From Salinibacterium sp. (lineage in GTDB: Bacteria; Actinomycetota; Actinomycetes; Actinomycetales; Microbacteriaceae): DNA of 64,000 nucleotides. The notes beneath the pieces were generated by a model. The model saw only the letters and a program-made list of their open reading frames with translations, did not search any database and was not told where the DNA came from. Made by a program: the position numbers and the translations under genes. Below, piece by piece: positions 8,116 to 16,982 of this stretch (position 1 is its first letter; each line of letters opens with the position of its first letter). The stretch is taken from positions 744,001 through 808,000 of the forward strand of contig JADGNA010000008.1 of assembly GCA_015234465.1 (NCBI GenBank). Direction: 5' to 3'.

Positions 8116-9153
8116 ATGAGAGCGCAGGCCATGTCAACACTGACTCCCCGCCAGCGGCTGAGCCGCCTCGACGTCAAGGCCTCGCCCTACCTCTACATCG
8201 CGCCGTTCTTCATCCTCTTCGCGCTCGTAGGGCTCTTCCCGCTCCTCTACACCTTCGTCGTCTCGCTCTACGACTGGCACCTCCTGAAGGGCCAGGGCGA
8301 CTTCGTCGGCCTCGGCAACTTCACGGCCGTGCTGCAGGACCGGTTCTTCTGGAACTCCCTCTTCAACACCTTCAGCATCTTCCTGCTGTCGGCCATCCCC
8401 CAGCTGCTTGCGGCCGTCATCATCGCGGCCGTGCTCGACGCCAACATCCGCGGCAAGACGTTCTGGCGCATGGCCGTGCTGCTCCCCTACGTGGTCACCC
8501 CCGTCGCGGTCTCGATCATCTTCAGCAACCTGTTCGGCGACGACTACGGCCTCGTCAACAATCTCCTCCAGAACTTCGGGCTCGACCCCGTCGCCTGGCA
8601 CCGCGAGACCTTCGCGAGCCACTTCGCGATCGCCACCATGGTCAACTGGCGCTGGACCGGCTACAACGCCCTCATCCTCTTGGCCGCCATGCAGGCGGTA
8701 CCGCGCGAGCTGCACGAGTCAGCGGCGATCGACGGGGCTGGCGCGGTGCGCCGCTTCGTGTCGATCACGATCCCGAGCATCCGCCCCACCATGATCTTCG
8801 TCATCATCACGGCCACGATCGGTGGCCTGCAGATCTTCGCCGAGCCGCGCCTCTTCGACCCCGCCACGGCGGGCGGCGTCGGCGGCTCGCACCGGCAGTT
8901 CCAGACGACCGTGCTCTACCTGTGGGAGATGGCATTCTTCCGCCAGAACTTCGGTGAGGCTGCCGCGATCGCCTGGCTCCTCTTCATCATCATCATCGTC
9001 ATCGGCCTCATCAACTTCATGCTCACCCGGCGCATCGCAACGGGCGACAGCGCCAAGTCCCGCCGCGCCCTGCCGTGGGTGCGCCGACGGCACGAGCAGG
9101 TCGAACAGACCGTCACGACGCCGGGAACCATCGCAGAGGACGTGAAGCTATGA
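8116..9153 (+). CDS. cebF: Cellobiose-type ABC transporter permease (CebF-like)
   Basis: MalF-type membrane subunit of a CUT1 importer, about 340 residues with six predicted membrane segments. The EAA loop that contacts the ATPase reads ELHESAAIDGAGAVRRF. Either ATG 8116 or ATG 8131 could be the start; neither has a strong Shine-Dalgarno. The stop overlaps the cebG start (ATGA). No ATPase gene is present in the operon. In Streptomyces this importer borrows the shared ATPase MsiK, and the same probably holds here. Confidence 0.88.
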   Translation: MRAQAMSTLTPRQRLSRLDVKASPYLYIAPFFILFALVGLFPLLYTFVVSLYDWHLLKGQGDFVGLGNFTAVLQDRFFWNSLFNTFSIFLLSAIPQLLAAVIIAAVLDANIRGKTFWRMAVLLPYVVTPVAVSIIFSNLFGDDYGLVNNLLQNFGLDPVAWHRETFASHFAIATMVNWRWTGYNALILLAAMQAVPRELHESAAIDGAGAVRRFVSITIPSIRPTMIFVIITATIGGLQIFAEPRLFDPATAGGVGGSHRQFQTTVLYLWEMAFFRQNFGEAAAIAWLLFIIIIVIGLINFMLTRRIATGDSAKSRRALPWVRRRHEQVEQTVTTPGTIAEDVKL

Positions 9154-10091
9154 GCATCCGCACCGCACCAGAACGCACCACGGATGCCGCAGCCGCGACG
9201 CCCCCGGCAGGTGCCGGCCCGCGCGACACGGGTGCACCACAGGCTCCCCGGCGCAGGCGCGGCGGTGGAGTCGGCATCAATCGCCGCCCCGGCTGGTTCG
9301 TCTACGCGATCCTGCTCGTTGTGCTGCTGGGTTCCGCCTACCCGTTCTGGTGGTCGTTCGTCATCGGTTCGCGCAACAACCAGGCGCTGGGTTCCGCGTG
9401 GCCGCCCCTCATCCCGGGTGGCAACTTCTGGAGCAACGCCGCCAAGGTCTTCGACGCGATCCCGTTCTGGCAGGCACTCGCCAACAGCCTCATCGTGTCG
9501 TCGGTCATCACCGTCTCGGTCGTGAGCTTCGCGACCCTCGCGGGCTACGCCTTCGCGAAGCTCCGCTTCAAGGGGCGCAACGGCCTCATGGTCGCCGTCA
9601 TCGCGACCATGGCGATCCCGACGCAGCTCGGCATCATCCCCCTCTTCATCCTGATGCGGCAGTGGGGCTGGACGGGCGAGCTGGGCGCCGTGATCGTGCC
9701 GACCCTCGTGACGGCCTTCGGCGTGTTCTTCATGCGCCAGTACCTCGTCGATGTCATCCCCGACGAGCTCATCGAGGCCGCCCGCGTCGACGGCGCCAAC
9801 ATGATTCGCACCTTCTTCCACGTCGGCCTGCCTGCCGCGCGTCCCGCCATGGCCATCCTGGGTCTCTTCACGTTCATGACCGCATGGACCGACTACCTCT
9901 GGCCCATGCTCGTGCTGCCCAACAACCCCACCCTTCAGGTGGCTCTCGGGCAACTGCAGTCTGGTTACTACGTGGACTTCTCGATCGTGCTGACGGGCGC
10001 GATCCTCTCGACCCTCCCGCTGCTCATCCTGTTCCTCATCGCAGGCAAGCAGCTCATCTCAGGAATCATGCAAGGAGCAGTGAAGGGCTAG
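9150..10091 (+). CDS. cebG: Cellobiose-type ABC transporter permease (CebG-like)
   Basis: MalG-type partner of CebF, 313 residues. A basic, Pro/Ala-rich cytoplasmic N-terminus of about 45 residues precedes six membrane segments. The EAA loop is ELIEAARVDGANMIRTF. The start ATG overlaps the cebF stop by four bases, and the TAG stop shares its G with the GTG start of the next gene, so translation is tightly coupled along the operon. Confidence 0.9.
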   Translation: MSIRTAPERTTDAAAATPPAGAGPRDTGAPQAPRRRRGGGVGINRRPGWFVYAILLVVLLGSAYPFWWSFVIGSRNNQALGSAWPPLIPGGNFWSNAAKVFDAIPFWQALANSLIVSSVITVSVVSFATLAGYAFAKLRFKGRNGLMVAVIATMAIPTQLGIIPLFILMRQWGWTGELGAVIVPTLVTAFGVFFMRQYLVDVIPDELIEAARVDGANMIRTFFHVGLPAARPAMAILGLFTFMTAWTDYLWPMLVLPNNPTLQVALGQLQSGYYVDFSIVLTGAILSTLPLLILFLIAGKQLISGIMQGAVKG

Positions 10092-11512
10092 TGCCTCAGC
10101 AACTCGAACTCTCGAACCTTCCCCAGAACTTCCTCTGGGGCTCGGCGACCGCTGCCGCCCAGATTGAAGGCGCCGGGCACGAAGACGGCAAGCAGGACTC
10201 GATCTGGGATGCCTTCGCCCGCGTTCCCGGTGCCGTCGCGGGAGGCGACACCCCCGAGGTGGCGGTCGACCACTACCACCGCATGCCCCAGGATGTCGCG
10301 CTCATGAAGCGCCTCGGCCTGCAGTCCTACCGTTTCTCGACCAGCTGGGCTCGCATCAAGCCGGGCGACGGCGACCTCAACAAGCAGGGCCTCGCCTTCT
10401 ACAGCCGTCTCGTCGACGAACTGCTCGAGGCGGGCATCCTGCCGTGGCTGACGCTCTACCACTGGGACCTGCCGCAGGCCGTGCAGGAGAAGGGCGGCTG
10501 GGCGAACCGCGACACCGCCTACCGCTTCCGCGACTATGCCTCGGCGGTGCACGACGTGCTCGGCGACCGGGTGAACCACTGGACGACCTTCAACGAGCCC
10601 CTCTGCTCCTCCCTCATCGGCTACGCGGGCGGCGAGCACGCCCCCGGCCTGCAGGACCCCGTCGCGGCCCTCGCCGCCGTGCACCACCAGCACCTCGGCC
10701 ACGGCCTCGCGACGCGTGCCCTGCGTGAGATGGGCGCCGAGCAGATCGGCATCACCCTCAACCTCACCAACGCGGTGCCGAACGACCCGAGCGATCCCGT
10801 CGACCTCGACGCGGCCCGCCGCCTCGACGCCCTGTGGAACCGCATGTTCCTCGAGCCCATGCTGCTCGGCCAGTATCCGGAGGACCTGCTGCAGGATGTC
10901 GCGCACCTCGGCCTGGCCGAGCGCATCCAGCCAGGCGACCTCGAGATCATCTCGGCACCCATCGACTTCCTCGGCGTGAACCACTACCACGACGACAACG
11001 TCAGCGGGCATCCGCTGCCGCCCGGCACCCCGCCCGGCCTGCAGCCGACCCCGCGCCCGAAGTCGTCGCCGTTCCCCGGCTCGGAGCACCTCACCTTCCC
11101 GAGCCGCAACCTGCCGCGCACCGCAATGGGCTGGGAGGTCAACCCCGACGGCCTGCGCACGCTGCTCGTACGCCTCGGCCAGGAATACCCGAACCTCCCG
11201 CCGCTCTACGTGACCGAGAACGGCGCCGCCTACGAGGGTGACGAGGTCATCGACGGGCGCGTGGCCGACCCCGAGCGCGCGGAGTACATCCGCCAGCACG
11301 TCACGGCCGTCATCCAGGCGGTCGAGGAGGGCGCGGATGTCCGTGGCTACTTCGTCTGGTCACTCCTCGACAACTTCGAGTGGGCCTGGGGCTACGAGAA
11401 GCGCTTCGGGATCGTGCACGTCGACTACGACAGCTTCGAGCGCACGATCAAGGACAGCGGGCACCTCTACGCCTCCGTGATCGCCGAGCACTCGCGTGTG
11501 CGTGCCGCCTAG
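10091..11512 (+). CDS. bglC: GH1 beta-glucosidase
   Basis: Cytoplasmic family-1 glycosidase that hydrolyses imported cellobiose or other beta-glucosides to glucose. 473 residues, normal for the family. The N-terminus contains FLWGSATAAAQIEGA. The acid/base Glu169 sits in TTFNEPL and the nucleophile Glu376 in YVTENGAAY; the aglycone-side segment FVWSLLDNFEWAWGYEKRFG is also present. No signal peptide. The GTG start overlaps the cebG stop by one base. Its place behind cebEFG matches bglC in Streptomyces. Confidence 0.93.
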   Translation: MPQQLELSNLPQNFLWGSATAAAQIEGAGHEDGKQDSIWDAFARVPGAVAGGDTPEVAVDHYHRMPQDVALMKRLGLQSYRFSTSWARIKPGDGDLNKQGLAFYSRLVDELLEAGILPWLTLYHWDLPQAVQEKGGWANRDTAYRFRDYASAVHDVLGDRVNHWTTFNEPLCSSLIGYAGGEHAPGLQDPVAALAAVHHQHLGHGLATRALREMGAEQIGITLNLTNAVPNDPSDPVDLDAARRLDALWNRMFLEPMLLGQYPEDLLQDVAHLGLAERIQPGDLEIISAPIDFLGVNHYHDDNVSGHPLPPGTPPGLQPTPRPKSSPFPGSEHLTFPSRNLPRTAMGWEVNPDGLRTLLVRLGQEYPNLPPLYVTENGAAYEGDEVIDGRVADPERAEYIRQHVTAVIQAVEEGADVRGYFVWSLLDNFEWAWGYEKRFGIVHVDYDSFERTIKDSGHLYASVIAEHSRVRAA

Positions 11513-11551
11513 ACTGGGGCGCACACGACGACAGTGCGAAGGGGGGCCACG

Positions 11552-12568
11552 ATGACCCTCGAAGCTGAGCGCGCCGCGGCGCCCACGCTCGAAGAGGTTG
11601 CCCGCGTCGCGGGTGTGTCGCGGTCCACCGTGTCTCGCGTCGTCAACGGCAGCCCGAATGTCACCGCGGATGTCATCGCGACCGTCAACCGGGCGATCGA
11701 CGAGCTCGGCTACGTGCCCAACCGCGCCGCCCGCTCGCTCGCGAGTCGGCGCACGCACGCGATCGCCCTCGTGATCCCCGAGAACACGGCCAAGTTCTTC
11801 GCCGACCCGTACTTCGCATCCGTCATCCAGGGCGTCGCGCTGCACCTCGCGACGACCGAGTACACGCTCAGCCTGCTCATCGCCTCCGAGACCGAGACGG
11901 AGAAGACGCGGCGCTACCTGCAGGGCGGCAACGTCGACGGCGCACTGATCCTCTCGCACCACAGTGACGACCAGGCCTACGTGCAGCTCTCCCGCCGCAT
12001 GCCCATCGTCTTCGGCGGGCGCCCCATGAGCGGCAACGACGACACGTACTACGTCGACGTCGACAACGTCGCGGCGGCACGCTCCGCCACGGAGTACCTG
12101 ATCGGTCGCGGCAAGACCCGCATCGCGACCATCAGCGGCCCGCACGACATGGCCTCGGGTCTCGACCGGCTCCAGGGCTGGCGGGAGGCGCTCGACGCGG
12201 CCGGCCTCACGGCAGAGCTGCACGAGGAGGGTGACTTCACACCGCCGAGCGGCGAGGATGCGATGCGTCGCCTGCTCGAACGCGGCGAGAAGTTCGACGG
12301 CCTCTTCGCCGCCAGCGCCCAGATGGCATCCGGGGCGCTCATCGCGCTGCGCAAGGCGGGGCTCCGCGTGCCGGAGGACGTCGGCGTCGTCAGCATCGAC
12401 AACGACTACTTCGCCCAGAACGCGCTGCCGCCGCTCACGACGATCGACCAGCCGTCGGTGCAGCAGGGCTCCAAGATGGCCGACGTGCTGCTGCGGTTGA
12501 TCGACGGTGAGGACGTGCCCTACGCGACGATCATCCCAACGAGCCTCGTGGAGCGCGCCTCCGCCTGA
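11552..12568 (+). CDS. cebR: LacI-family repressor of the cellobiose operon (CebR-like)
   Basis: 338 residues: a LacI helix-turn-helix (PTLEEVARVAGVSRSTVSRV, followed by VNGSPNVT and a hinge helix ending in PNRAARSLAS), then a periplasmic-binding-protein-like effector domain. The family is known to release the 14-bp palindrome when cellobiose binds. Start ATG 11552 has GAAGGGGGG upstream; 39 bases separate it from bglC, so it is probably the last gene of the operon it controls and is autoregulated. In Streptomyces cebR lies at the other end, upstream of cebE. Confidence 0.88.
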   Translation: MTLEAERAAAPTLEEVARVAGVSRSTVSRVVNGSPNVTADVIATVNRAIDELGYVPNRAARSLASRRTHAIALVIPENTAKFFADPYFASVIQGVALHLATTEYTLSLLIASETETEKTRRYLQGGNVDGALILSHHSDDQAYVQLSRRMPIVFGGRPMSGNDDTYYVDVDNVAAARSATEYLIGRGKTRIATISGPHDMASGLDRLQGWREALDAAGLTAELHEEGDFTPPSGEDAMRRLLERGEKFDGLFAASAQMASGALIALRKAGLRVPEDVGVVSIDNDYFAQNALPPLTTIDQPSVQQGSKMADVLLRLIDGEDVPYATIIPTSLVERASA

Positions 12569-12576
12569 GCGTTCAA

Positions 12577-12631
12577 GATTCAGGAAGGTACACGGACGAT
12601 TTCGTGGATCGCCCGTGTGCCTCCCTGAATC
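12577..12631. terminator. 24-bp imperfect hairpin between convergent genes
   Basis: Arms 12577-12600 and 12608-12631 pair over 24 positions with three mismatches around a 7-base loop. The outer ends read GATTCAGG / CCTGAATC, resembling the arms of the hairpin at 48549-48600. Probably a bidirectional terminator for cebR and the methyltransferase gene. Confidence 0.7.
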
Positions 12632-12685
12632 GTGAGGGCTACGGATGTCGCGGGGGCACCTGCGCCGGGCGCCATCGGTCCTACG

Positions 12686-13552
12686 TTACGGTGCCGCGGA
12701 CTCCACGAACTCCACGCCGGCCTTCGCCAGGCGAGTGCGGATGACCTCCACGGCGTCAGGACTGCTGTCGACGAGCACGAAGCGGCGGCCGAGGGCACCG
12801 GCGACCGCCCCCGTCGTGCCCGAGCCGGCGAAGAAGTCGAGCACCCAGTCGCCCTCCCGCGATGAGGCCTGGATGATGCGGCGAAGGATGCCCACGGGCT
12901 TCTGTGTCGGGTAGCCGGTCTTCTCGTTGCCGGTCGGCGAGACGATCGTGTGCCACCAGACATCCGTCGGCAGCTTGCCCTTGGCCGCCTTCTCGGGGGT
13001 CACCAGACCGGGCGCCATGTAGGGCTCCCGGTCGACCGCCGCCGAGTCGAAGTGGTACGTGGCCGGATTCTTCACGTAGACAAGGATCGTGTCGTGCTTG
13101 GTGGGCCAGCGGCTCTTCGACTTGGCGCCGTAGTCGTAGGCCCAGATGATCTCGTTGAGGAAGCACTCGCGGCCGAAGAGTGCGTCGAGCAGCACCTTCG
13201 CGTAGTGCGCCTCGCGGTAGTCGAGGTGCAGGTAGAGGGTGCCGTCGTCGGCGAGCAGTCGCCACGCCTCCAACAGCCGGGGCTCCAGGAACGACCAGTA
13301 GTCGTCGAAGGTGTCGTCGTACTGCATGAGGTCGCCCCGAATGCGCTCATACTGCACGCCCTTGAAGCCTGCGTTCCCGGCCGTGGCGCTGCGCACACTC
13401 TTCGTCGAATGACGCTGCTGGCTGCGACCCGTATTGAAGGGCGGGTCAAGGTAGACGAGCGTGAACGACTCGTCGGGCAGGCTCGCGATGACCTCGAGGT
13501 TGTCGCCGAGGATGACCCGGTTGGGCGAGTCGGGAGTCCATGCGGCGGTCAC
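12686..13552 (-). CDS. Orphan site-specific DNA methyltransferase (N6_N4_Mtase)
   Basis: 288 residues. The catalytic motif LDPPFNTG comes first (motif IV, about residue 35) and the SAM motif DFFAGSGTT near the C-terminus (motif I), the order of the beta class that methylates adenine N6 or cytosine N4. Between them lie WWHTIVSPTGNEKTGYPTQKP and LHLDYREAHY. No restriction endonuclease gene is adjacent, so this is a solitary methyltransferase, perhaps regulatory. The start is GTG 13552, with a 17-base tandem repeat in its leader. The recognition sequence cannot be predicted. Confidence 0.88.
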   Translation of the reverse strand: MTAAWTPDSPNRVILGDNLEVIASLPDESFTLVYLDPPFNTGRSQQRHSTKSVRSATAGNAGFKGVQYERIRGDLMQYDDTFDDYWSFLEPRLLEAWRLLADDGTLYLHLDYREAHYAKVLLDALFGRECFLNEIIWAYDYGAKSKSRWPTKHDTILVYVKNPATYHFDSAAVDREPYMAPGLVTPEKAAKGKLPTDVWWHTIVSPTGNEKTGYPTQKPVGILRRIIQASSREGDWVLDFFAGSGTTGAVAGALGRRFVLVDSSPDAVEVIRTRLAKAGVEFVESAAP

Positions 13553-13563
13553 GGCTCAATCTT

Positions 13564-13607
13564 CCCAGACCGCATGGCCTCCCAGACCGCATGGCCTCCC
13601 AGCCCGC
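13564..13607. repeat. Tandem 17-bp repeat upstream of the methyltransferase gene
   Basis: Two exact units (13564-13580 and 13581-13597) contain CAGACCGCATGG, followed by a degenerate third. They sit between the methyltransferase start and the end of the cupredoxin gene. Confidence 0.75.
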
Positions 13608-13611
13608 GTCC

Positions 13612-13971
13612 TCAGTCGATGGCGACGATGTCGAGCGTCATCCCCATCTCGCGGTGGGGCGGCACGGAACACCAGCCCTCGATGTCCTCCGTGATGATCC
13701 CCGCGTCGAGGGTCTCCGTCTTACCCTGGCCGAAGCGCTCCGTCGCCGGGCCGGTCTCAAGCACCAGGTCGTGCAGCTCGGCGTCCTCATTGCTCACTTC
13801 GATCACGAGTCGATTGCCGCGCGGCACCTCGATCACGTCGGGCACGTAGGCCATGTCGACCATCGACACCTGCACGGTCGTCGTCTCGCCGGTGCCCTCG
13901 GGTTCGGCGGCCGAGCATCCGGCGAGCGCCAGCGTGAGCACGAGGGCGGCGATGAAACGGGTGATACGCAT
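13612..13971 (-). CDS. Cupredoxin-like lipoprotein
   Basis: 119 residues. A lipoprotein signal peptide ends in LALAGC (Cys19), followed by a small blue-copper fold. Likely type-1 copper ligands: His67 (ELHDL), Cys101, His106 and Met109 or Met111 (WCSVPPHREMGM). It would be an extracytoplasmic electron carrier or metal chaperone. It starts 45 bases after the hmuV-like stop on the same strand, with AGGAAAG upstream, so it is probably the last gene of the iron-box operon. Function in that setting is unknown. Confidence 0.78.
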   Translation of the reverse strand: MRITRFIAALVLTLALAGCSAAEPEGTGETTTVQVSMVDMAYVPDVIEVPRGNRLVIEVSNEDAELHDLVLETGPATERFGQGKTETLDAGIITEDIEGWCSVPPHREMGMTLDIVAID

Positions 13972-14015
13972 GGGATCTTTCCTGTCGAGTGATGCTGATG
14001 TCGGCGCAGCGGTCG

Positions 14016-14810
14016 CTAGGTGCGCACAGGCAGCACGAGCGGCCGCCCCGATCCCGGCTGCCGGATCACCTGCACCTCAAGCCCATAGGCATCGCCGATC
14101 GTCTCGGCCGTGAGCACCTCATCGGGCGAGCCGACCGTCACCATGCGACCCTCCGCGAGCAGCGCGACGCGGTCGGCATAGGCCCCCGCGAGCGAGAGGT
14201 CGTGCAGCACGACGACAACGGCGCGACCCTCGGATGCCAGCACTCGCGCCGTGCGCATGACCTCTTCCTGGTGCCGCAGGTCGAGCGCGGCGGTCGGTTC
14301 ATCGAGCAGCACGACGTCGGTCTGCTGCGCCAGCACGCGCGCGAGGGACACGCGGGCCTTCTCTCCGCCCGAGAGTGCCGTGTAACGGCGATCAAGGAGG
14401 TGTGTGACATCCGTCGCCGCCACGGCCGCCGCGATCGCGGTGCGGTCACGGTCGAAGTCGCCGCCGCGACCCCAGGGGCTGCGCCCCATCTCGACGACCT
14501 CGATCGCGCGGAAGGGAAAGCTGACCGAGTTCTCCTGCGTCAGCACGGCCCGACGGCGGGATAGCTCGAGGTGCGACCACTCGCGCACGGGGCGCCCGTC
14601 GTAGAGCACGACCCCGTGGTCGGGCTTGCGGTCGCCCGCGAGCACCCCCAGCAGGGTGGACTTGCCGGCACCGTTCGGGCCGACGAGTGCGAGCACCTCG
14701 CCCGCGACGATCGAGAGCGAGACATCGGAGAGGATGCGCACCTCGCCCGCGTGCACCATCACGCCGTTGGCCTCGACGCAGACATCTCCAGCTTCGTGGC
14801 GGTGGATCAT
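14016..14810 (-). CDS. hmuV: Haem/iron-complex ABC transporter ATP-binding protein (HmuV-like)
   Basis: Cytoplasmic ATPase that drives the adjacent FecCD-type permease. About 264 residues: Walker A GPNGAGKST, Q-loop TQENSVSFPF, signature LSGGEKARVSLARVL, Walker B VVLLDEPTAALD, and H-loop LHD. The spacing and the FPF stretch after the Q-loop are typical of HmuV. Start ATG 14810 overlaps the permease stop by four bases (ATGA). Haem is the usual cargo of the family, but ferric siderophores or B12 use related subunits. Confidence 0.88.
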   Translation of the reverse strand: MIHRHEAGDVCVEANGVMVHAGEVRILSDVSLSIVAGEVLALVGPNGAGKSTLLGVLAGDRKPDHGVVLYDGRPVREWSHLELSRRRAVLTQENSVSFPFRAIEVVEMGRSPWGRGGDFDRDRTAIAAAVAATDVTHLLDRRYTALSGGEKARVSLARVLAQQTDVVLLDEPTAALDLRHQEEVMRTARVLASEGRAVVVVLHDLSLAGAYADRVALLAEGRMVTVGSPDEVLTAETIGDAYGLEVQVIRQPGSGRPLVLPVRT

Positions 14811-15871
14811 GCCCAACCTCCGCTCTGGCGTCGTGCCCGGTAGAGCAGGTAGAAGAAGAAGGGCCCGCCGACGAGCGAGGTGAGCATGCCGATGGGCAGG
14901 TCAGCGCCCGAGACGAGCGTGCGGGCCAGCACATCGGCGAAGACGAGCAGCACCCCGCCGCCGATCGCGCTGGCGATGATGAGCGGGCGGTGCTTCGGCC
15001 CGATCGCCATACGGATGATGTGGGGCACGACGAGGCCGACGAAGGAGATGATGCCGCAGAACGCGACGGCGACCCCCGTCAGCAGGGCGACCAGCACGAT
15101 CGAGATGACCCGCAGCCGCTCGACGTCGACGCCGAGGTGCCGGGCCGCACGCTCGCCCAGCGACAGGAGGTCGTAGCGCCGAGCGAGCACGACGGCCGCG
15201 ACCGTGCCGACGAGCGCGATCGCAGCGACGATGCCCACCTCGGGCCAGCGCGCACCGTTCATCGAGCCGAGCTGCCAGAAGACGATCTGCTCGCGGCTCG
15301 AGGTGTCACCCGCGAACATCAGCAGGGCGAGGCCGGCGCCCGCGAAGGCGTTGATCGCGATACCCGTGAGCAGGAGCGTGACGACCTCGGTGCGGCCGCT
15401 CGCGCGCGACACGAAGTAGACGAGCAGCACCGCGAGCAGGCCGCCCGCGAAGGCAAAGGCCGCGACCGCCCAGCCGCCGAAGGCCGTGATGCCGAAGACG
15501 ATGGCGGCGGCCGCACCAAGGGCGGCACCGGATGACACGCCCACGACGCCCGGCTCGGCCAGCGGGTTGCCGAAGATCGCCTGCATGACGGCACCCGCCA
15601 CGGCGAGCGCCGCGCCCACGACGAGGCCCATCACAAGGCGGGGAAAGCGCACCGCCCAGAGCGTCGAATCGATGATCGGGTCATCCGATGCCCACGCAGT
15701 CTCGATGCCGATCGCGCGGAGGATGGCGCCCAGCACCTCGCCGGGGGCGACGGGGAGCTGTCCGACCATCGCTGAGAGCACGACACCACCGATGAGGGTC
15801 GCGCCCAGCACGGCCGCGAGCACCGCGGAGCGGCCGCGACGACGCGTCACGGGCCGATCGACCTCAGTCAC
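14807..15871 (-). CDS. hmuU: Haem/iron-complex ABC transporter permease (FecCD family, HmuU-like)
   Basis: 354 residues with about ten membrane segments. Family hallmarks: MGLVVGAALAVAGAVMQAIFGNPLAEPGVVG split across two segments, LLTGIAINAFAGA, and CGIISFVGLVVPHIIRM. The start is GTG 15871, overlapping the upstream lipoate-ligase-like stop (GTGA). No substrate-binding lipoprotein (HmuT) gene lies on either side, which is unusual for a complete haem importer. Confidence 0.9.
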   Translation of the reverse strand: MTEVDRPVTRRRGRSAVLAAVLGATLIGGVVLSAMVGQLPVAPGEVLGAILRAIGIETAWASDDPIIDSTLWAVRFPRLVMGLVVGAALAVAGAVMQAIFGNPLAEPGVVGVSSGAALGAAAAIVFGITAFGGWAVAAFAFAGGLLAVLLVYFVSRASGRTEVVTLLLTGIAINAFAGAGLALLMFAGDTSSREQIVFWQLGSMNGARWPEVGIVAAIALVGTVAAVVLARRYDLLSLGERAARHLGVDVERLRVISIVLVALLTGVAVAFCGIISFVGLVVPHIIRMAIGPKHRPLIIASAIGGGVLLVFADVLARTLVSGADLPIGMLTSLVGGPFFFYLLYRARRQSGGWA

Positions 15872-16917
15872 GGCACCCGCTGCAGCCACTCGTCCGTCGC
15901 GAACTTCTCCTCGACCAGCTGCTCGGCGCGCGCCAGCTCGTCGCTCGTGAGTTCGCCCGGCGTGAGGCCGTAGAGGGAACGGAAGGTACCGATCATCCGC
16001 TCGATGATCTCGTCGCGGGGAAGGCCCGTCTGCGACTTGAGCGGGTCGACGCGCTTGTTGGCGCTCGTCGTGCCCTTGTCGCTCATCTTCTCGCGGCCGA
16101 TGCGCAGCACCTCCACCATGCGGTCGCGGTCCATGTCGTAGCTCATGGTCACGTGGTGCAGCACCGCGCCGTTGCCGAGTCGCTTCTGCGCCGCCCCGCC
16201 GATCTTGCCCTGGGGGCTCGTGATGTCGTTGAGCGGCTGGTAGCTCGCGTCGATGCCGAGCGACTTGAGCGCCGTGATGGCCCACTCGTCGAGGAAGGCG
16301 TAGGAGTCGGCGAAGGTCAGCCCCTGCACGAGTTCACCCGGCACGTAGAGCGACCACGTGATGATGCCGCCCGCCTCCATGAACATGGCGCCGCCGCCCG
16401 AGATGCGCCGCACGACGTCGATGCCGTACTTCTTCGCATTCTCGAGGTCGACCTCGTTCTTCAGCGACTGGAAGCTGCCGATCACGACGGCCGGTTCGTC
16501 CCACTCCCAGATGCGCAGGGTCGGGCCGCGGCGGCCGGCGCCGACCTCCTCCGTGAGCACCTGGTCGAGGGCGAGGTGCAGGCGCGGCGACATGGGCCCG
16601 GGATGCACGAGTTGCCAGTCGTAGTCGGTCCAGGAACTCGCGCGCGAGAGCGAGCGCCGCACCGCGATCGCGACCGACTCGGGGCTGAAGCCGAGCAGCT
16701 GGGCGCCCTCAGGAAGCGCGCCGCGCACGGCGGCAGCGATCGTCGCGGAGTCGCTGTCCTCCGGCAATCCCTCCACCGCGCGGTTGATGTCGAGCAGCGC
16801 GTCGTCGGGCTCGAGGAAGAAGTCGCCCGCCAGGCGGAAGTTCGCGATGCGCCCCCGCTCGACGTCGAGGTCGACCACCACAAGCTTGCCGCCGGGAACC
16901 TTGTACTCGCCGTGCAT
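15868..16917 (-). CDS. Lipoate-protein ligase-like protein, domain-permuted
   Basis: 349 residues. Residues 1-90 resemble the accessory domain normally at the C-terminus of LplA (GEYKVPGGKLVVVDLDVE and DFFLEPDDAL). The catalytic BPL/LplA/LipB fold follows, with RRISGGGAMFMEAG and the segment PQGKIGGAAQKR carrying the candidate catalytic Lys. Known LplA proteins attach lipoate to E2 and GcvH subunits, or octanoate in related enzymes. Start ATG 16917 has GGAAGGAG 5 bases upstream, and an iron box lies 17 bases upstream. It is the first gene of the haem-type transporter operon. Why a lipoate ligase should be iron-regulated is not clear. Confidence 0.85.
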   Translation of the reverse strand: MHGEYKVPGGKLVVVDLDVERGRIANFRLAGDFFLEPDDALLDINRAVEGLPEDSDSATIAAAVRGALPEGAQLLGFSPESVAIAVRRSLSRASSWTDYDWQLVHPGPMSPRLHLALDQVLTEEVGAGRRGPTLRIWEWDEPAVVIGSFQSLKNEVDLENAKKYGIDVVRRISGGGAMFMEAGGIITWSLYVPGELVQGLTFADSYAFLDEWAITALKSLGIDASYQPLNDITSPQGKIGGAAQKRLGNGAVLHHVTMSYDMDRDRMVEVLRIGREKMSDKGTTSANKRVDPLKSQTGLPRDEIIERMIGTFRSLYGLTPGELTSDELARAEQLVEEKFATDEWLQRVP

Positions 16918-16933
16918 CCGCACTCCTTCCGAC

Positions 16934-16948
16934 TTAGGCAAGCCTAAC
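16934..16948. promoter_or_regulatory. DtxR/IdeR-type iron box
   Basis: TTAGGCAAGCCTAAC is a near-palindrome matching the DtxR/IdeR consensus core TTAGG...CCTAA. It lies just upstream of the lipoate-ligase/hmuUV operon and predicts repression by Fe(II)-bound DtxR. Confidence 0.8.
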
Positions 16949-16982
16949 GTGCGGGTGTGCCGTGCTGCCCACCGTGCAGCGG

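Noticed and set aside
12686-13552. Restriction-modification system
   Set aside because: Only a methyltransferase is present. Neighbours are a cellobiose repressor and a copper lipoprotein; no endonuclease or specificity subunit is seen.
13564-13607. CRISPR array
   Set aside because: Units are 17 bases with no spacers and only two exact copies; no cas genes.
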